A stretch of 64,000 bases of DNA from an uncultured Gammaproteobacteria bacterium (GTDB lineage Bacteria > Pseudomonadota > Gammaproteobacteria > Eutrophobiales > Eutrophobiaceae), in assembly GCA_938084745.1 (NCBI GenBank), contig CALKEZ010000005.1:124001-188000 (forward strand). Direction: 5' to 3'. Under the pieces are notes generated by a model that saw nothing but the letters and a program-made list of their open reading frames with translations, made no database searches and was not told where the DNA came from. Position numbers and translations under genes: made by a program. This document shows positions 37,042 through 46,426 of the stretch, piece by piece (the stretch's first letter is position 1; the number at the start of each line of letters is the position of its first letter).

Positions 37042-38418
37042 ATGCCCTGGTTACAGGAAAAGCTTAATACAATCAGTAGTGTTATCTGGGGAGAGTATTT
37101 ACTCATTCCCCTGCTCGCCATTGTAGGCATCTACCTGACGATTGGCCTGCACGCTATTCCGTGGCGAAAAATACCACTTGCGTTTCAAACCTTGTGGCAT
37201 GGCCGTAAAACATCACCAGGAAATAAAGGTGATATCAGTCCTTTTCAGGCCTTGATGACGGCTCTTTCCGCAACTATTGGCACCGGTAACATTGCCGGTG
37301 TGGCCACTGCTATCTATTTTGGTGGCCCAGGGGCAATCTTCTGGATGTGGATTATCGCCCTGTTTGGTATGGCCACAAAATATGCAGAGGCGGTTCTCGC
37401 AGTCAGTTACAGGGAAACTGACGCACTGGGTAATTATGTCGGTGGTCCTATGTATTACATTCGTAATGGATTGGGTGAAAACTGGCGTTGGATGGCCTGG
37501 TCATTTGCTTTTTTTGCCATGATAGCCGCATTTGGTATTGGCAATATGGTGCAATCTAATTCTGTTGCCGATGTGATCCATTCCAGTTTTAATATACCGA
37601 CATGGATTACCGGTTTGATTATGGCCACATTGGCCTCGCTGGTCATTATTGGCGGCGTGAAACGGATTGCCCAGGTTGCCTCAAAGCTCGTCCCTTTCAT
37701 GGCATCAATTTATATTGTCTCTGCACTGGTGATCATATTATTAAACATTGACAAGCTACCCGCTGCGTTTTTGCTTATTATCAGTAGCGCCTTTACAGGC
37801 TCAGCTGCCAGTGGTGGTTTCCTCGGTGCCAGCATCTGGATGGCTGTGCGTTGGGGTTTCGCCAGAGGTATTTTCTCTAATGAGGCAGGTCTCGGTAGTG
37901 CACCAATTGCCCATGCTGCAGCCCAAACAAATGATCCCGTCAAACAGGGAATGGTTGCAATGCTGGGGACATTTATTGATACACTCGTGCTCTGTAGCCT
38001 GACCGCTTTTGTTATCATCATCACTGGCGCATGGGACAGCGGTTTGAAAGGTGCGCCCATGTCATCGCTCGCATTTTCAACCGGACTCTATGGTTATGGT
38101 AGTTATGTAGTGAGCTTTGGTCTGGTATTATTCGCCTTCACCACGATACTGGGCTGGAGCTATTATGGTGAGCGATGTGCAAGTTATCTGTTTGGTACAA
38201 TCATTATAATTTACTATCGTCTATTATGGATAATTGCCATATTCATCGGTGCTGTAATCAAACTGGAACTTGTCTGGACCTTCGCCGATGTATTCAACGG
38301 ATTAATGGCGCTGCCTAATCTTCTGGCATTACTATTACTGAGTCCCATTGTGTTTAGTAAAACACGACATTACTTTAATAATAAAAATTCAACATGGTCA
38401 TTAACCAGAAACAAATAA
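37042..38418 (+). CDS. Alanine/glycine:cation symporter (AgcS family)
   Basis: 458 residues with about ten to eleven membrane segments. AGCS family marks are ALSATIGTGNIAGVATAI near 75-92, GGPMYYI near 133, and FSNEAGLGSAPIAHAAA near 278. It imports alanine or glycine with Na+. Its end overlaps the start of nadC by 25 bases, so the two are translated from one message. No glycine riboswitch can be recognised in the short leader. Confidence 0.92.
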   Translation: MPWLQEKLNTISSVIWGEYLLIPLLAIVGIYLTIGLHAIPWRKIPLAFQTLWHGRKTSPGNKGDISPFQALMTALSATIGTGNIAGVATAIYFGGPGAIFWMWIIALFGMATKYAEAVLAVSYRETDALGNYVGGPMYYIRNGLGENWRWMAWSFAFFAMIAAFGIGNMVQSNSVADVIHSSFNIPTWITGLIMATLASLVIIGGVKRIAQVASKLVPFMASIYIVSALVIILLNIDKLPAAFLLIISSAFTGSAASGGFLGASIWMAVRWGFARGIFSNEAGLGSAPIAHAAAQTNDPVKQGMVAMLGTFIDTLVLCSLTAFVIIITGAWDSGLKGAPMSSLAFSTGLYGYGSYVVSFGLVLFAFTTILGWSYYGERCASYLFGTIIIIYYRLLWIIAIFIGAVIKLELVWTFADVFNGLMALPNLLALLLLSPIVFSKTRHYFNNKNSTWSLTRNK

Positions 38419-39236
38419 GTACGAATGTAAGCGCGGCATTAGCCGAGGATGTGGGTGATGGCGATGTCACAGCCGAGCTGATTCCCGCCGGAGCGCGTGC
38501 TTCGGCGACATTAGTCACACGTGATCATGCTATTTTAGCCGGTTGTGCCTGGTTTAACGAAGTATTCAACCAATTGGATGCGACTGTCACGATAACCTGG
38601 ACGGCAGCGGATGGTGACGTGATTTCTCCGAAACAAGAATTATGTAGTATTGAAGGTTCCGCCCGTTCACTCTTGACCGGGGAACGTACTGCTATCAATT
38701 TTTTGCAAACACTCTCCGGCACGGCAACAACGGTAGCAAGCTACGTCGACATCATAAAGAAAACCAGGACGAAAATACTCGACACACGTAAAACGATTCC
38801 CGGTTTAAGACTCGCACAAAAATATGCGGTAGGCTGCGGCGGCGGTATAAACCATCGCCTGGGTCTCTATGATGCTATCTTGATTAAAGAAAATCATATT
38901 GCAGCGGCCGGTAGTATTACCGAAGCTATCAGACAGGCTAAAAGCAAGAATGTGCCGGTAGAAGTTGAGGTAGAAACCCTGCATGAACTCGAAGAAGCAT
39001 TAATTGCAAAAGCTGATCAAGTCTTATTGGACAACTTCAATCTCGCAAAACTGGTAAAAGCCGTTAACATTAATCAGGGACGCGCCAAACTCGAAGCGTC
39101 GGGGAATATTGATAAAGAGAACATACTCGCTATCGCTAAAACAGGCGTCGATTACATCTCCATCGGTGCCTTGACCAAAAATATTCACGCAATTGATTAT
39201 TCGATGCGAATTACGACAATGTTAGAGGCCAGCTAG
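38394..39236 (+). CDS. nadC: Nicotinate-nucleotide pyrophosphorylase (carboxylating)
   Basis: A 280-residue quinolinate phosphoribosyltransferase that makes nicotinate mononucleotide, the step joining quinolinate to NAD synthesis. It has RTAINFLQTLSGTAT, the KILDTRKTIPGLR motif near 127, NHRLGLYDAILIKENH, and the barrel ending EASGNID and DYISIGALTK. Length is standard. It is translationally coupled to the AgcS gene. Confidence 0.95.
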   Translation: MVINQKQISTNVSAALAEDVGDGDVTAELIPAGARASATLVTRDHAILAGCAWFNEVFNQLDATVTITWTAADGDVISPKQELCSIEGSARSLLTGERTAINFLQTLSGTATTVASYVDIIKKTRTKILDTRKTIPGLRLAQKYAVGCGGGINHRLGLYDAILIKENHIAAAGSITEAIRQAKSKNVPVEVEVETLHELEEALIAKADQVLLDNFNLAKLVKAVNINQGRAKLEASGNIDKENILAIAKTGVDYISIGALTKNIHAIDYSMRITTMLEAS

Positions 39237-39279
39237 GTAGAGCCTGGCCAGACTTTCGAGACAGACTTTTATTTTTTGA

Positions 39280-39903
39280 CTATAGTTTGCTTTTGACCAA
39301 TCCATAGATTTCTTCTTTCAAGCCGTCCATCCCGTCAAGTAATGATTCCAGTTGCTTGCGTCTATCGTCTGCGAATTCTTTATCCTTAATGCCGCCAATA
39401 TTAATATACACATTCAAGGCAGCGCTTCTCAGTCCGGCATAACCGGCTAAGACAGCTACACCAGCATCACTGATCACATTATTCTTTCCCTTCTCGGCAA
39501 TCGGCTGACTGAGGTTGATAACTTCCCGACACAGACGCGCACATTGCAACGGCACATCGGTGGCCTCTTTCAAGGCCGCTTGTATTTCAGCAGAACGAAC
39601 TGATTTTTCTTCATCCGTTTCTTTAGGCATGCCATAAGACGCCATAACACGATCAAAGACATCAACATCATCCTTAATTGCATCCGTTAATTTCAGCCTT
39701 AAAACTTCGGACTTGGCAAGTATTTCCTTGGCTTCATCTTCGACAGCTTCGTAGCCTTTTTTACCAATAGTAAAATTTGCAACCATGCTGATGAGCGCAG
39801 CGCCCATCGCGCCCGAAACTGCGGCTGCACCACCACCACCCGGTGTCGATGTCTTACTCGCAAGTCCGTCCAGGAATGCCTGAATTGTCATATCTTTAAT
39901 CAT
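39280..39903 (-). CDS. fchA: Methenyltetrahydrofolate cyclohydrolase (FchA/FTCD cyclodeaminase family)
   Basis: 207 residues, all-helical. The family start IQAFLDGLASKTSTPGGGGAAA carries the Gly-rich turn, followed by AGYAGLRSAALNVYIN. It opens the ring of methenyl-tetrahydrofolate to 10-formyl-tetrahydrofolate. A strong GGAGGGG ribosome site precedes the ATG. It is divergent from mtdA across 276 bases; in Methylobacterium MtdA and Fch catalyse consecutive steps, so the pairing supports both calls. The alternative, formiminotransferase cyclodeaminase, is unlikely because no transferase partner is present. Confidence 0.87.
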   Translation of the reverse strand: MIKDMTIQAFLDGLASKTSTPGGGGAAAVSGAMGAALISMVANFTIGKKGYEAVEDEAKEILAKSEVLRLKLTDAIKDDVDVFDRVMASYGMPKETDEEKSVRSAEIQAALKEATDVPLQCARLCREVINLSQPIAEKGKNNVISDAGVAVLAGYAGLRSAALNVYINIGGIKDKEFADDRRKQLESLLDGMDGLKEEIYGLVKSKL

Positions 39904-40179
39904 AATTCCCCTCCGGAATTTAAAAAAAAACGGCGATTATATGCCAGAACTATAAAAATCAGTATGTTTTAGTCGGCCCTGGATCTAAATGAAAGACCTT
40001 GTTTTTGACCTAATCGTAAGCAAGTTAATCAATTCGCTAGTTGTCGCATGATCCAGCATCGGGTAACTTATGCGCTTTTATTTGGGCTGTCCGAAGGGGA
40101 ATGAGTCCATTACCTATGTATCTAATTGATTACAAATGCATTATTTGATTTAGAACACTACTCAGAGGAATTATCCATC

Positions 40180-41040
40180 ATGAAAAAATTACTTTTTCAG
40201 CTTGATACTGATGCTCATCCTGCCGTATTTGATACTGTTGTTGCCTATGACGGCGGTGCGGATCATGTCATCGGCCATGGTAACGTTACACCTGACAACG
40301 TCACGCCTTTGGTTGAAGGTGCCATTTTTACACGGGCACCAAAAGAAAAAAAATACACGGCATTATTTGTTGGTGGAAGTGATATGGTCGCTGGTGAAAG
40401 ATTATTTAAGGCCGTTCAAAAAAACTTCTTCGCCAATTTCCGAGTCTCCGTCATGCTGGATAGTAATGGCAGTAACACAACCGCCGCTGCCGGCGTTGCA
40501 AAATTACTCAGTAGTGGCGCTATTAAAGGCAAGAAGGCAGTCGTTCTTGCCGGAACCGGACCAGTAGGAATGCGTGCTGCCATTATGTTGGCAAAAGAAG
40601 GCGCCAGTGAAGTCATTATCAGTTCTCGTCAATTAAAGCGCGCTGAGCAAGCCTGTACAGACATTAAGAACAGTTTTGATGTCGATATTATTCCTGCAGA
40701 AGCAAGTGATTGTGCTGCACGAGGCACGTTGATTGAAGAGGCCAATATTGTATTTGCAACGGGCGCAGCCGGAGTAGAATTACTCAAAGCAGAACATTGG
40801 GAAAACAATAACAACATAGAATTAATGGCAGACGCAAACGCAACACCACCTATTGGTATTGGTGGAACTGACATGATGGACAAAGGACAGGATCGACACG
40901 GAAAAATTATATGGGGCGCGATAGGATTTGGTACGTTAAAATTAGCATTGCATCGCGCATGTATAGCAAAACTGTTCGAAAGTAATGAACAAGTACTCGA
41001 TGCAGAAGAAATTTTCAGCCTTGCCAAAACAATGGCATAG
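40180..41040 (+). CDS. mtdA: NADP-dependent methylene-tetrahydromethanopterin/tetrahydrofolate dehydrogenase MtdA
   Basis: 286 residues, matching MtdA length (about 288). It begins KKLLFQLDTDAHPAVFD with the pterin-binding YDGGADH, continues MLDSNGSNTTAAAGV, has the NADP fold VVLAGTGPVGMRAA near 132, and ends LHRACIAKLFES, then FDAEEI-like residues. From memory these segments match Methylobacterium MtdA more than MtdB. The start is the ATG with AGAGGAA nine bases upstream; an in-frame ATG 54 bases earlier has no such site. It oxidises methylene-H4F or methylene-H4MPT. Confidence 0.87.
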   Translation: MKKLLFQLDTDAHPAVFDTVVAYDGGADHVIGHGNVTPDNVTPLVEGAIFTRAPKEKKYTALFVGGSDMVAGERLFKAVQKNFFANFRVSVMLDSNGSNTTAAAGVAKLLSSGAIKGKKAVVLAGTGPVGMRAAIMLAKEGASEVIISSRQLKRAEQACTDIKNSFDVDIIPAEASDCAARGTLIEEANIVFATGAAGVELLKAEHWENNNNIELMADANATPPIGIGGTDMMDKGQDRHGKIIWGAIGFGTLKLALHRACIAKLFESNEQVLDAEEIFSLAKTMA

Positions 41041-41085
41041 CATATGATTCGACCCCTAATTTATCGTGATAATAATAAAATATAA

Positions 41086-42276
41086 ATGAACACGAATTTG
41101 CAACAGATGATCAGCGACAAACTATCAAGGATGGCTCTACGGTCATTTTTCTTATTCGTATTCTTTGTATTTTCTGCATCACTTTATGCCGCAACTTATG
41201 AAGATGGCAAACAGGCCTATCTTAATAAGGAATACGATCGGGCTTTAAGCATACTCAAACCGCTGGCTCAAGCAGGTGATTCCCAGGCTCAAATCACTAT
41301 GGGTCTGATGTATGATTATGGTCATGGCGTAGAAAAAAATCCCTCAGAATCAATAAAATGGTACCGCATGGCAGCAGAGCAAGGCGTGCCGTTGGTTCAG
41401 CATGATCTCGGGGTGAAGTATTTTCAGGGTCAGGGCGTAGAACAAAATTACCTTGAAGCTGCTAAATGGTGGGAGCTATCGGCGAATGCCGGCATTGCTG
41501 ATTCGCAATTCAATCTCGGCTTGATGCATTATCGTGGAATAGGCATCCCTAAAGATTATGTGAAAGCAGCACAATTGTTCGAGGCTGCTGCCGAGCAGGG
41601 ACATGGCAACGCGCAATACAGTCTCGCGGTGATGTACGCTTTTGGTCAAAGTAAACCAAAGGACTATGCCACTGCGTTGACGTGGTTTAACAAATCTGCG
41701 GAACAAAATATTGCCCAGGCACAATTCAATCTCGGTGTGTTTCACGAGAACGGATATGGCGTGGCGAAAGACCTTAATAAAGCACGAGAGTGGTACCAAC
41801 TTGCCGCTGAACAGGGTTTGCAGGAAGCCATCCAAAAATTACAAACATTGGGCAGTGAGAAATCGGTGATTGCAGGCAAATCACCAACTGTAAGCCCTAA
41901 ATCAAGTACGCCTGCTTTATCAACAGCAAAAACACCGGGTTCAGCTTCAGCCGCTATAAACCCACCGGTGACATCTCAAAACCGTTTGAATATAAGTGAC
42001 TGGCTCAGACAGCGAGCACCTGATAATTACACCTTACAATTAGCCAGCGTCATAAATGAAAATGATATTATTAACTATCTAAAACAATCCGGTCTCGACT
42101 CCAAAGCAGGCTATATCGTCGTTATTGTTAACGGGATCACCCGCTATACTGCTATCTATGGCCTGTATGATACATATCAAAATGCAGAGCTCGCCGTAAG
42201 TGAATTACCTCCAACAATTCAGAGATCAAAACCATGGATTCGGAACACCGGCATACTGCAAGGTTTGTTACAATAA
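41086..42276 (+). CDS. Sel1-repeat protein with C-terminal SPOR domain
   Basis: 396 residues. A short leader and signal segment (FFLFVFFVFSASLYA, ending near 35) precede about six Sel1/TPR-like repeats (each with A-x-x-G-x-x-x-A-Q and Y-x-x-G-x-G-V, residues 40-255). A Ser/Thr/Pro-rich linker leads to a SPOR-like domain (DNYTLQLASV onward, near 313-396). SPOR domains bind septal, denuded peptidoglycan, so a periplasmic scaffold at the division site or cell pole is likely. Met17 is an alternative start. Confidence 0.85.
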   Translation: MNTNLQQMISDKLSRMALRSFFLFVFFVFSASLYAATYEDGKQAYLNKEYDRALSILKPLAQAGDSQAQITMGLMYDYGHGVEKNPSESIKWYRMAAEQGVPLVQHDLGVKYFQGQGVEQNYLEAAKWWELSANAGIADSQFNLGLMHYRGIGIPKDYVKAAQLFEAAAEQGHGNAQYSLAVMYAFGQSKPKDYATALTWFNKSAEQNIAQAQFNLGVFHENGYGVAKDLNKAREWYQLAAEQGLQEAIQKLQTLGSEKSVIAGKSPTVSPKSSTPALSTAKTPGSASAAINPPVTSQNRLNISDWLRQRAPDNYTLQLASVINENDIINYLKQSGLDSKAGYIVVIVNGITRYTAIYGLYDTYQNAELAVSELPPTIQRSKPWIRNTGILQGLLQ

Positions 42277-42299
42277 TTACTAAACGGGGATGAATAGTA

Positions 42300-43028
42300 A
42301 TGGCCTCGTTTAAAGAAATTCTAAATTCAAGTGAAGAAGAACTTCTTCAACTTCTTTATAAATTCAACGTTTCCACAGAAAATAATGCAGAAAAAGCTGA
42401 AGCCATCGCAATGAAATTAAAATTGCGCGAGGCTCAGTTAATTTGCGCGATAGGTTTCAATACCTCGGTCAGGGACTTGCCTGAAATACCTCCCATTCTT
42501 GGCTTTGATAGTCTTGATAAATTGTTAAACGCGCGTAATGAGTACTTCACAACAGACATCTATAAGCTAATCAGTCTGGATAATATCCTGTCAATTTACG
42601 CAGTTGTAAAACACGATGTTGGCAATAAACAAATCATGGAATATTTACTGTCAAACAGGCTTAAATCAATAGAAAAACGAATCGATGAAACAGTAAATTC
42701 GTTGATAATTGATAAGTACAAGGAAGAAATGCGTGCCATTTATTCCGATGGTATTGTCGGCATAGATTTTGTTGAGAACCGATTAGAACTTTCAGATAGC
42801 GGCTTCCGTGCCTTGTTAAATGAAGTAACATTAATCGTGGAAAACAAGATTATTCCAGTTGGCGAACTTTTTTTTCGTGATACGATTTTGCCTCAGGAAA
42901 AAAGGAAGCTGCTTCACAAAGGACTGATTCCAAGGCCCTTAATCGAAACACGACTCGAAGACCCAAATATTTCGGATGTTGAGAAAAAGATCCTTTATGA
43001 TTACCTGAAATTACATCGTGAGAGTTAA
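42300..43028 (+). CDS. Hypothetical protein, tandem paralogue 1
   Basis: 242 residues, soluble, strongly helical, no signal. It aligns along its whole length with the next gene: FKEILNSSEEELLQLLYKFNV at the start, then FTTDIYK, DNILSIY, EEMRAIYSDGI, RLELSDSGFRALLNEV, GELFFRDTILPQEKRKLL and a final ISDVEKKILYDYL. I do not recognise the family. It starts 23 bases after the Sel1-SPOR gene and 10 bases before its paralogue. Confidence 0.7.
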   Translation: MASFKEILNSSEEELLQLLYKFNVSTENNAEKAEAIAMKLKLREAQLICAIGFNTSVRDLPEIPPILGFDSLDKLLNARNEYFTTDIYKLISLDNILSIYAVVKHDVGNKQIMEYLLSNRLKSIEKRIDETVNSLIIDKYKEEMRAIYSDGIVGIDFVENRLELSDSGFRALLNEVTLIVENKIIPVGELFFRDTILPQEKRKLLHKGLIPRPLIETRLEDPNISDVEKKILYDYLKLHRES

Positions 43029-43038
43029 TTAAACCGCT

Positions 43039-43752
43039 ATGACCAGTTTCACAGAATTATTAACCGCTTCAGACGATGAGCTCGTCCGCTTATTTTACAA
43101 AACCAATGTCGGTGAAGAAAAAGATTTCATTAAACGTATTAACGCTGCTGCAGCTCAACTCGGACTTAACCATACACAACTCGTATGTGCTTTGGGCTTC
43201 AATAAACACATACGAGAATTAACAGATATCCAGCAGCAGCTTGGGTTTCGTTCGCACAAGCTATTAACCTATCGACAAAACGAGTTGTTCACCACCGATA
43301 CCTATACCCAGTTACCGATAGATAATATTCTGGATATCTATTCCCAACGACTTGAAGATCAAGAAGTTCTCAACACTTTGCGCGAATTACTACAACCACG
43401 ACTTGAGCATATCGAAACCGTGATCGAAAAAACGGACGACCCTGGTCATATCATCAGTTATAGAATGGAAATACACGCCATATACACAGCCGGTATAGCA
43501 GATAAAGCCTTTGCCGACGAACGCCTTAAAAAAGATATTGGCAAATTTCGATTAATGGCTAATGAGGCGAATGTCATTATCGAAGCCGGCTACCACCCTC
43601 CCAGCAATCTGTTTTTCATGGACTCACTGTCACCGGAAGAAAAAAAGAATTTGATAGAGGGAGGACATATCAATAAGGATATGATCAAAAATCGCCTGCA
43701 AAATGCAAAGATTAGTGAAGAAGAAAGAGATATTCTGGAAGAATATATCTAA
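43039..43752 (+). CDS. Hypothetical protein, tandem paralogue 2
   Basis: 237 residues, the diverged twin of the gene before it: FTELLTASDDELVRLFYKTNV, FTTDTYTQ, DNILDIY, YRMEIHAIYTAGI, KFRLMANEANVIIEAG, NLFFMDSLSPEEKKNL and ISEEERDILEEYI occupy equivalent positions. Identity is partial, so the duplication is old and both copies are maintained. Soluble, charged, helical. A weak CAGGA/TCCTG hairpin follows the stop at 43774-43788. Confidence 0.7.
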   Translation: MTSFTELLTASDDELVRLFYKTNVGEEKDFIKRINAAAAQLGLNHTQLVCALGFNKHIRELTDIQQQLGFRSHKLLTYRQNELFTTDTYTQLPIDNILDIYSQRLEDQEVLNTLRELLQPRLEHIETVIEKTDDPGHIISYRMEIHAIYTAGIADKAFADERLKKDIGKFRLMANEANVIIEAGYHPPSNLFFMDSLSPEEKKNLIEGGHINKDMIKNRLQNAKISEEERDILEEYI

Positions 43753-43890
43753 TAACTGCGCAGTAGAAATATTCAGGAAATTTTCCTGTTATTTTGATTA
43801 GTATTACCCTTTAATTAATTTTAGTAGCCCGCTAAGCTTGCCTTGCTCGTGAAATAACAAATAAAAACTAATCAATGAGGGTAGAACAGA

Positions 43891-46272
43891 ATGACTGCTA
43901 TTCGTATCGCAGCCTATACAATCTCTATTATTGCAATAAGCTCTGGACAAATTTGTTTAGCTGAAGCAACCACTGATAAAAAGAATGCTATTGAAGTTAT
44001 TGGAATAACGCCGACACATGGCATCGGTTTACCAAAGCAGTTAATTCCATATAATGTTCAATCAGCAAACTCAGAAGATTTAGAAAAAAGCCAGACTCTT
44101 GATTTAACAGACTTTATGAACCGTAATCTGGGGAGCGTCTCTATTAATGATGCACAAAACAATCCTCTACAGGCCGATGTGCAATATCGAGGCTATACAC
44201 TATCGCCTTTATTAGGATTACCTCAGGGTCTGGCCGTATTTCAAAATGGCGTGCGAATTAATGAGCCCTTCGGCGATTCGATGAATTGGGATTTACTCCC
44301 AGAATCATCTATCGCCAGTATCAACTTGAACGGCGGTGCAAATCCGATTTTTGGTTTAAATACATTAGGTGGCTCGCTCTCAATTACTACAAAAAACGGG
44401 TTTTCTCACCCTGGCCATAGTGTTGAAACCTATGGGGGTTCATTTGAACGCATAGTTACTACATTGGAATCAGGCGGTAACAACGGTACTTGGGGTTATT
44501 ATGCGACGGCTAATTATTTTAACGAAGATGGTTGGCGTGATGCATCGCCCTCTGATGCCTTGAATTTATTCGGTGCTATAAGTTATCGTGGTGAAAGAAC
44601 AACACTTGATTTAACACTGAATCAGGCTCATACAGATTTGATAGGTAACGGTTCATCGCCGGCAGAGTTACTCGAACTGGATAGATCGGCAGTATTCACA
44701 TCTCCTGATCAAACCAAGAATGAGATGACCATGTTTAATCTCGAAGGTACTTATTGGGCAGCCAATACAATACTAATAAGTGGTAATGGTTTTTATCGAA
44801 GAAACCGAACAGAGAGTTTTAATGGGGACGGTTCTGAATATGAGGGCGCAGGTGGTTTTTTGCAAGAGAATGGTGCGAATATACAAGACCAAAATGGTAA
44901 TTTTATTGCCGATACCAACGCTGATGGTTCTAAACGTAATGCGATAAATAATTTAAGTAATCGCGATCAAGAAGGATTTGGAGCAAACTTACAGACAACT
45001 TTTTTAAATAATCTATTTGGTCATAAGAATCAATTCATCTTCGGCTCTGGTTATCAACAAGGTCTGATTGATTTCTCATCGGCGGTAGAAATTGCATCGT
45101 TAAACTGCACGGTGAGTGGCACAGATTGCACATTAGCTAGTGCCGACAGAGGGACAGCCGGAACCGCCTTCTTTGTTCCTGAAGAGGGTAATAACATAAA
45201 AGCACACAATCGCGTTTGGTCACTTTACGCAACAAATACACTTTCAGTCACCGATAAACTTGCATTGACTGCATCAGTTCGTTACAACAACTCGCATATT
45301 GTTGTTGGTGACAGGTCAACTGATTTTGTTTTTGCAAATCCTGATGATCCTGCTGCGCTGAATGGTGAACATGATTTTGATCGGATTAACCCTGCATTTG
45401 GTATTAACTATAATTTCAATGATTCAACCGGTATTTATGGCAGTTACAGCGAATCATCAAGGGCTCCCACACCAATAGAATTACTGTGCGCAAGAGAAGA
45501 TGCTCCATGTAACTTACCGAATGCTTTTCTTGCTGACCCACCTTTGGAACAAGTCGTCACAAAAAGTTTTGAGGGCGGTATAAGAGGCCTCTTTGCAAAC
45601 GACATTACATACACGGTTAGTGCATTTCACAGCACCAATAATGACGATATTATTTTTGGTTCAACTGGTGGGACCACCTCCAGTCAGGGATTCTTCAGAA
45701 ATGTGGGAGATACTGAACGTGTAGGTACTGAACTAGGCTTGTCCGGCGTTTTAAATAAAAAACTCAGTTGGAATTTGAACTACAGTTTTGTTGATGCCAC
45801 TTTTCAGGATGCATTTGTTGGGGTAAGTGCCAATCACCCTAAAGCAAGAGATCTAAACGGTGATGGCAATGCCGCTGAGATTCAGGTTAATCCCGGAGAT
45901 AGAATACCTGGCATTCCAGAGCACTCATTCAAACTAGGAGGTCTATATTCTTTTACCGAGAAACTATCTGTCGGTGTCAATATGATCTATAACTCAACCC
46001 AGATACTCAGAGGCGACGAGAGCAATGAACTTGGCACAGTAGATGGATATGCCATCGTCAATATAAATAGTACTTATAAAATCAATAAAACATTCACGCT
46101 GTTTGGTCGAGTAAATAATTTATTCGATTCAGATTACGAAACCTTCGGGCTGTTAGGCGAAGCTGATGAAATATTTGATGGTTCCGGTTCTACTCAGACA
46201 TTCTCTGACGCCACATTTTTAGGCTCAGGCGCACCGATTAGCGGTTTTATTGGTATATCGGCAAGCTTTTAA
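43891..46272 (+). CDS. TonB-dependent outer-membrane receptor
   Basis: 793 residues. A signal peptide (ending near residue 27) is followed by a TonB-box-like IEVIGIT near 36, a plug domain (TLDLTDFMNRNLGSVSIND, DVQYRGYTLSPLLG, GANPIFGLNTLGGSLSI), and a 22-strand-type barrel that ends in the outer-membrane signature GFIGISASF with terminal Phe. Extracellular loops contain DQNGNFIADTNADG and other Asp/Asn-rich turns. It imports a ligand across the outer membrane with TonB energy; the ligand cannot be told from sequence and no transporter or synthesis genes flank it. A terminator closes the unit. Confidence 0.92.
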   Translation: MTAIRIAAYTISIIAISSGQICLAEATTDKKNAIEVIGITPTHGIGLPKQLIPYNVQSANSEDLEKSQTLDLTDFMNRNLGSVSINDAQNNPLQADVQYRGYTLSPLLGLPQGLAVFQNGVRINEPFGDSMNWDLLPESSIASINLNGGANPIFGLNTLGGSLSITTKNGFSHPGHSVETYGGSFERIVTTLESGGNNGTWGYYATANYFNEDGWRDASPSDALNLFGAISYRGERTTLDLTLNQAHTDLIGNGSSPAELLELDRSAVFTSPDQTKNEMTMFNLEGTYWAANTILISGNGFYRRNRTESFNGDGSEYEGAGGFLQENGANIQDQNGNFIADTNADGSKRNAINNLSNRDQEGFGANLQTTFLNNLFGHKNQFIFGSGYQQGLIDFSSAVEIASLNCTVSGTDCTLASADRGTAGTAFFVPEEGNNIKAHNRVWSLYATNTLSVTDKLALTASVRYNNSHIVVGDRSTDFVFANPDDPAALNGEHDFDRINPAFGINYNFNDSTGIYGSYSESSRAPTPIELLCAREDAPCNLPNAFLADPPLEQVVTKSFEGGIRGLFANDITYTVSAFHSTNNDDIIFGSTGGTTSSQGFFRNVGDTERVGTELGLSGVLNKKLSWNLNYSFVDATFQDAFVGVSANHPKARDLNGDGNAAEIQVNPGDRIPGIPEHSFKLGGLYSFTEKLSVGVNMIYNSTQILRGDESNELGTVDGYAIVNINSTYKINKTFTLFGRVNNLFDSDYETFGLLGEADEIFDGSGSTQTFSDATFLGSGAPISGFIGISASF

Positions 46273-46296
46273 CTGCTGTCACTCTAAGCTCCGTAT

Positions 46297-46329
46297 AGGC
46301 GGTTTCTATTTTCAGAAACCGCCTTTTTT
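46297..46329 (+). terminator. Rho-independent terminator of the receptor gene
   Basis: A perfect 11-bp stem, AGGCGGTTTCT and AGAAACCGCCT, with a 6-base loop ATTTTC, runs into a six-base T tract. It lies 25 bases after the TonB-dependent receptor stop. Confidence 0.93.
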
Positions 46330-46426
46330 ATTGTAGAATAAGAAGTTACACACCGATTAAATACGTAGTATTAGATTAATCATGAAGAACACTGTATCTA
46401 CAACATAAAATTAATCAAAAATAATT

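Noticed and set aside
41086-43752. Possible defence or toxin-antitoxin system in the Sel1-SPOR and paralogue region
   Set aside because: No nuclease, NTPase, toxin or other effector motif can be seen in any of the three proteins.
43753-43890. Cobalamin riboswitch before the TonB receptor
   Set aside because: The leader is too short and lacks the B12-box; only a weak hairpin is present.
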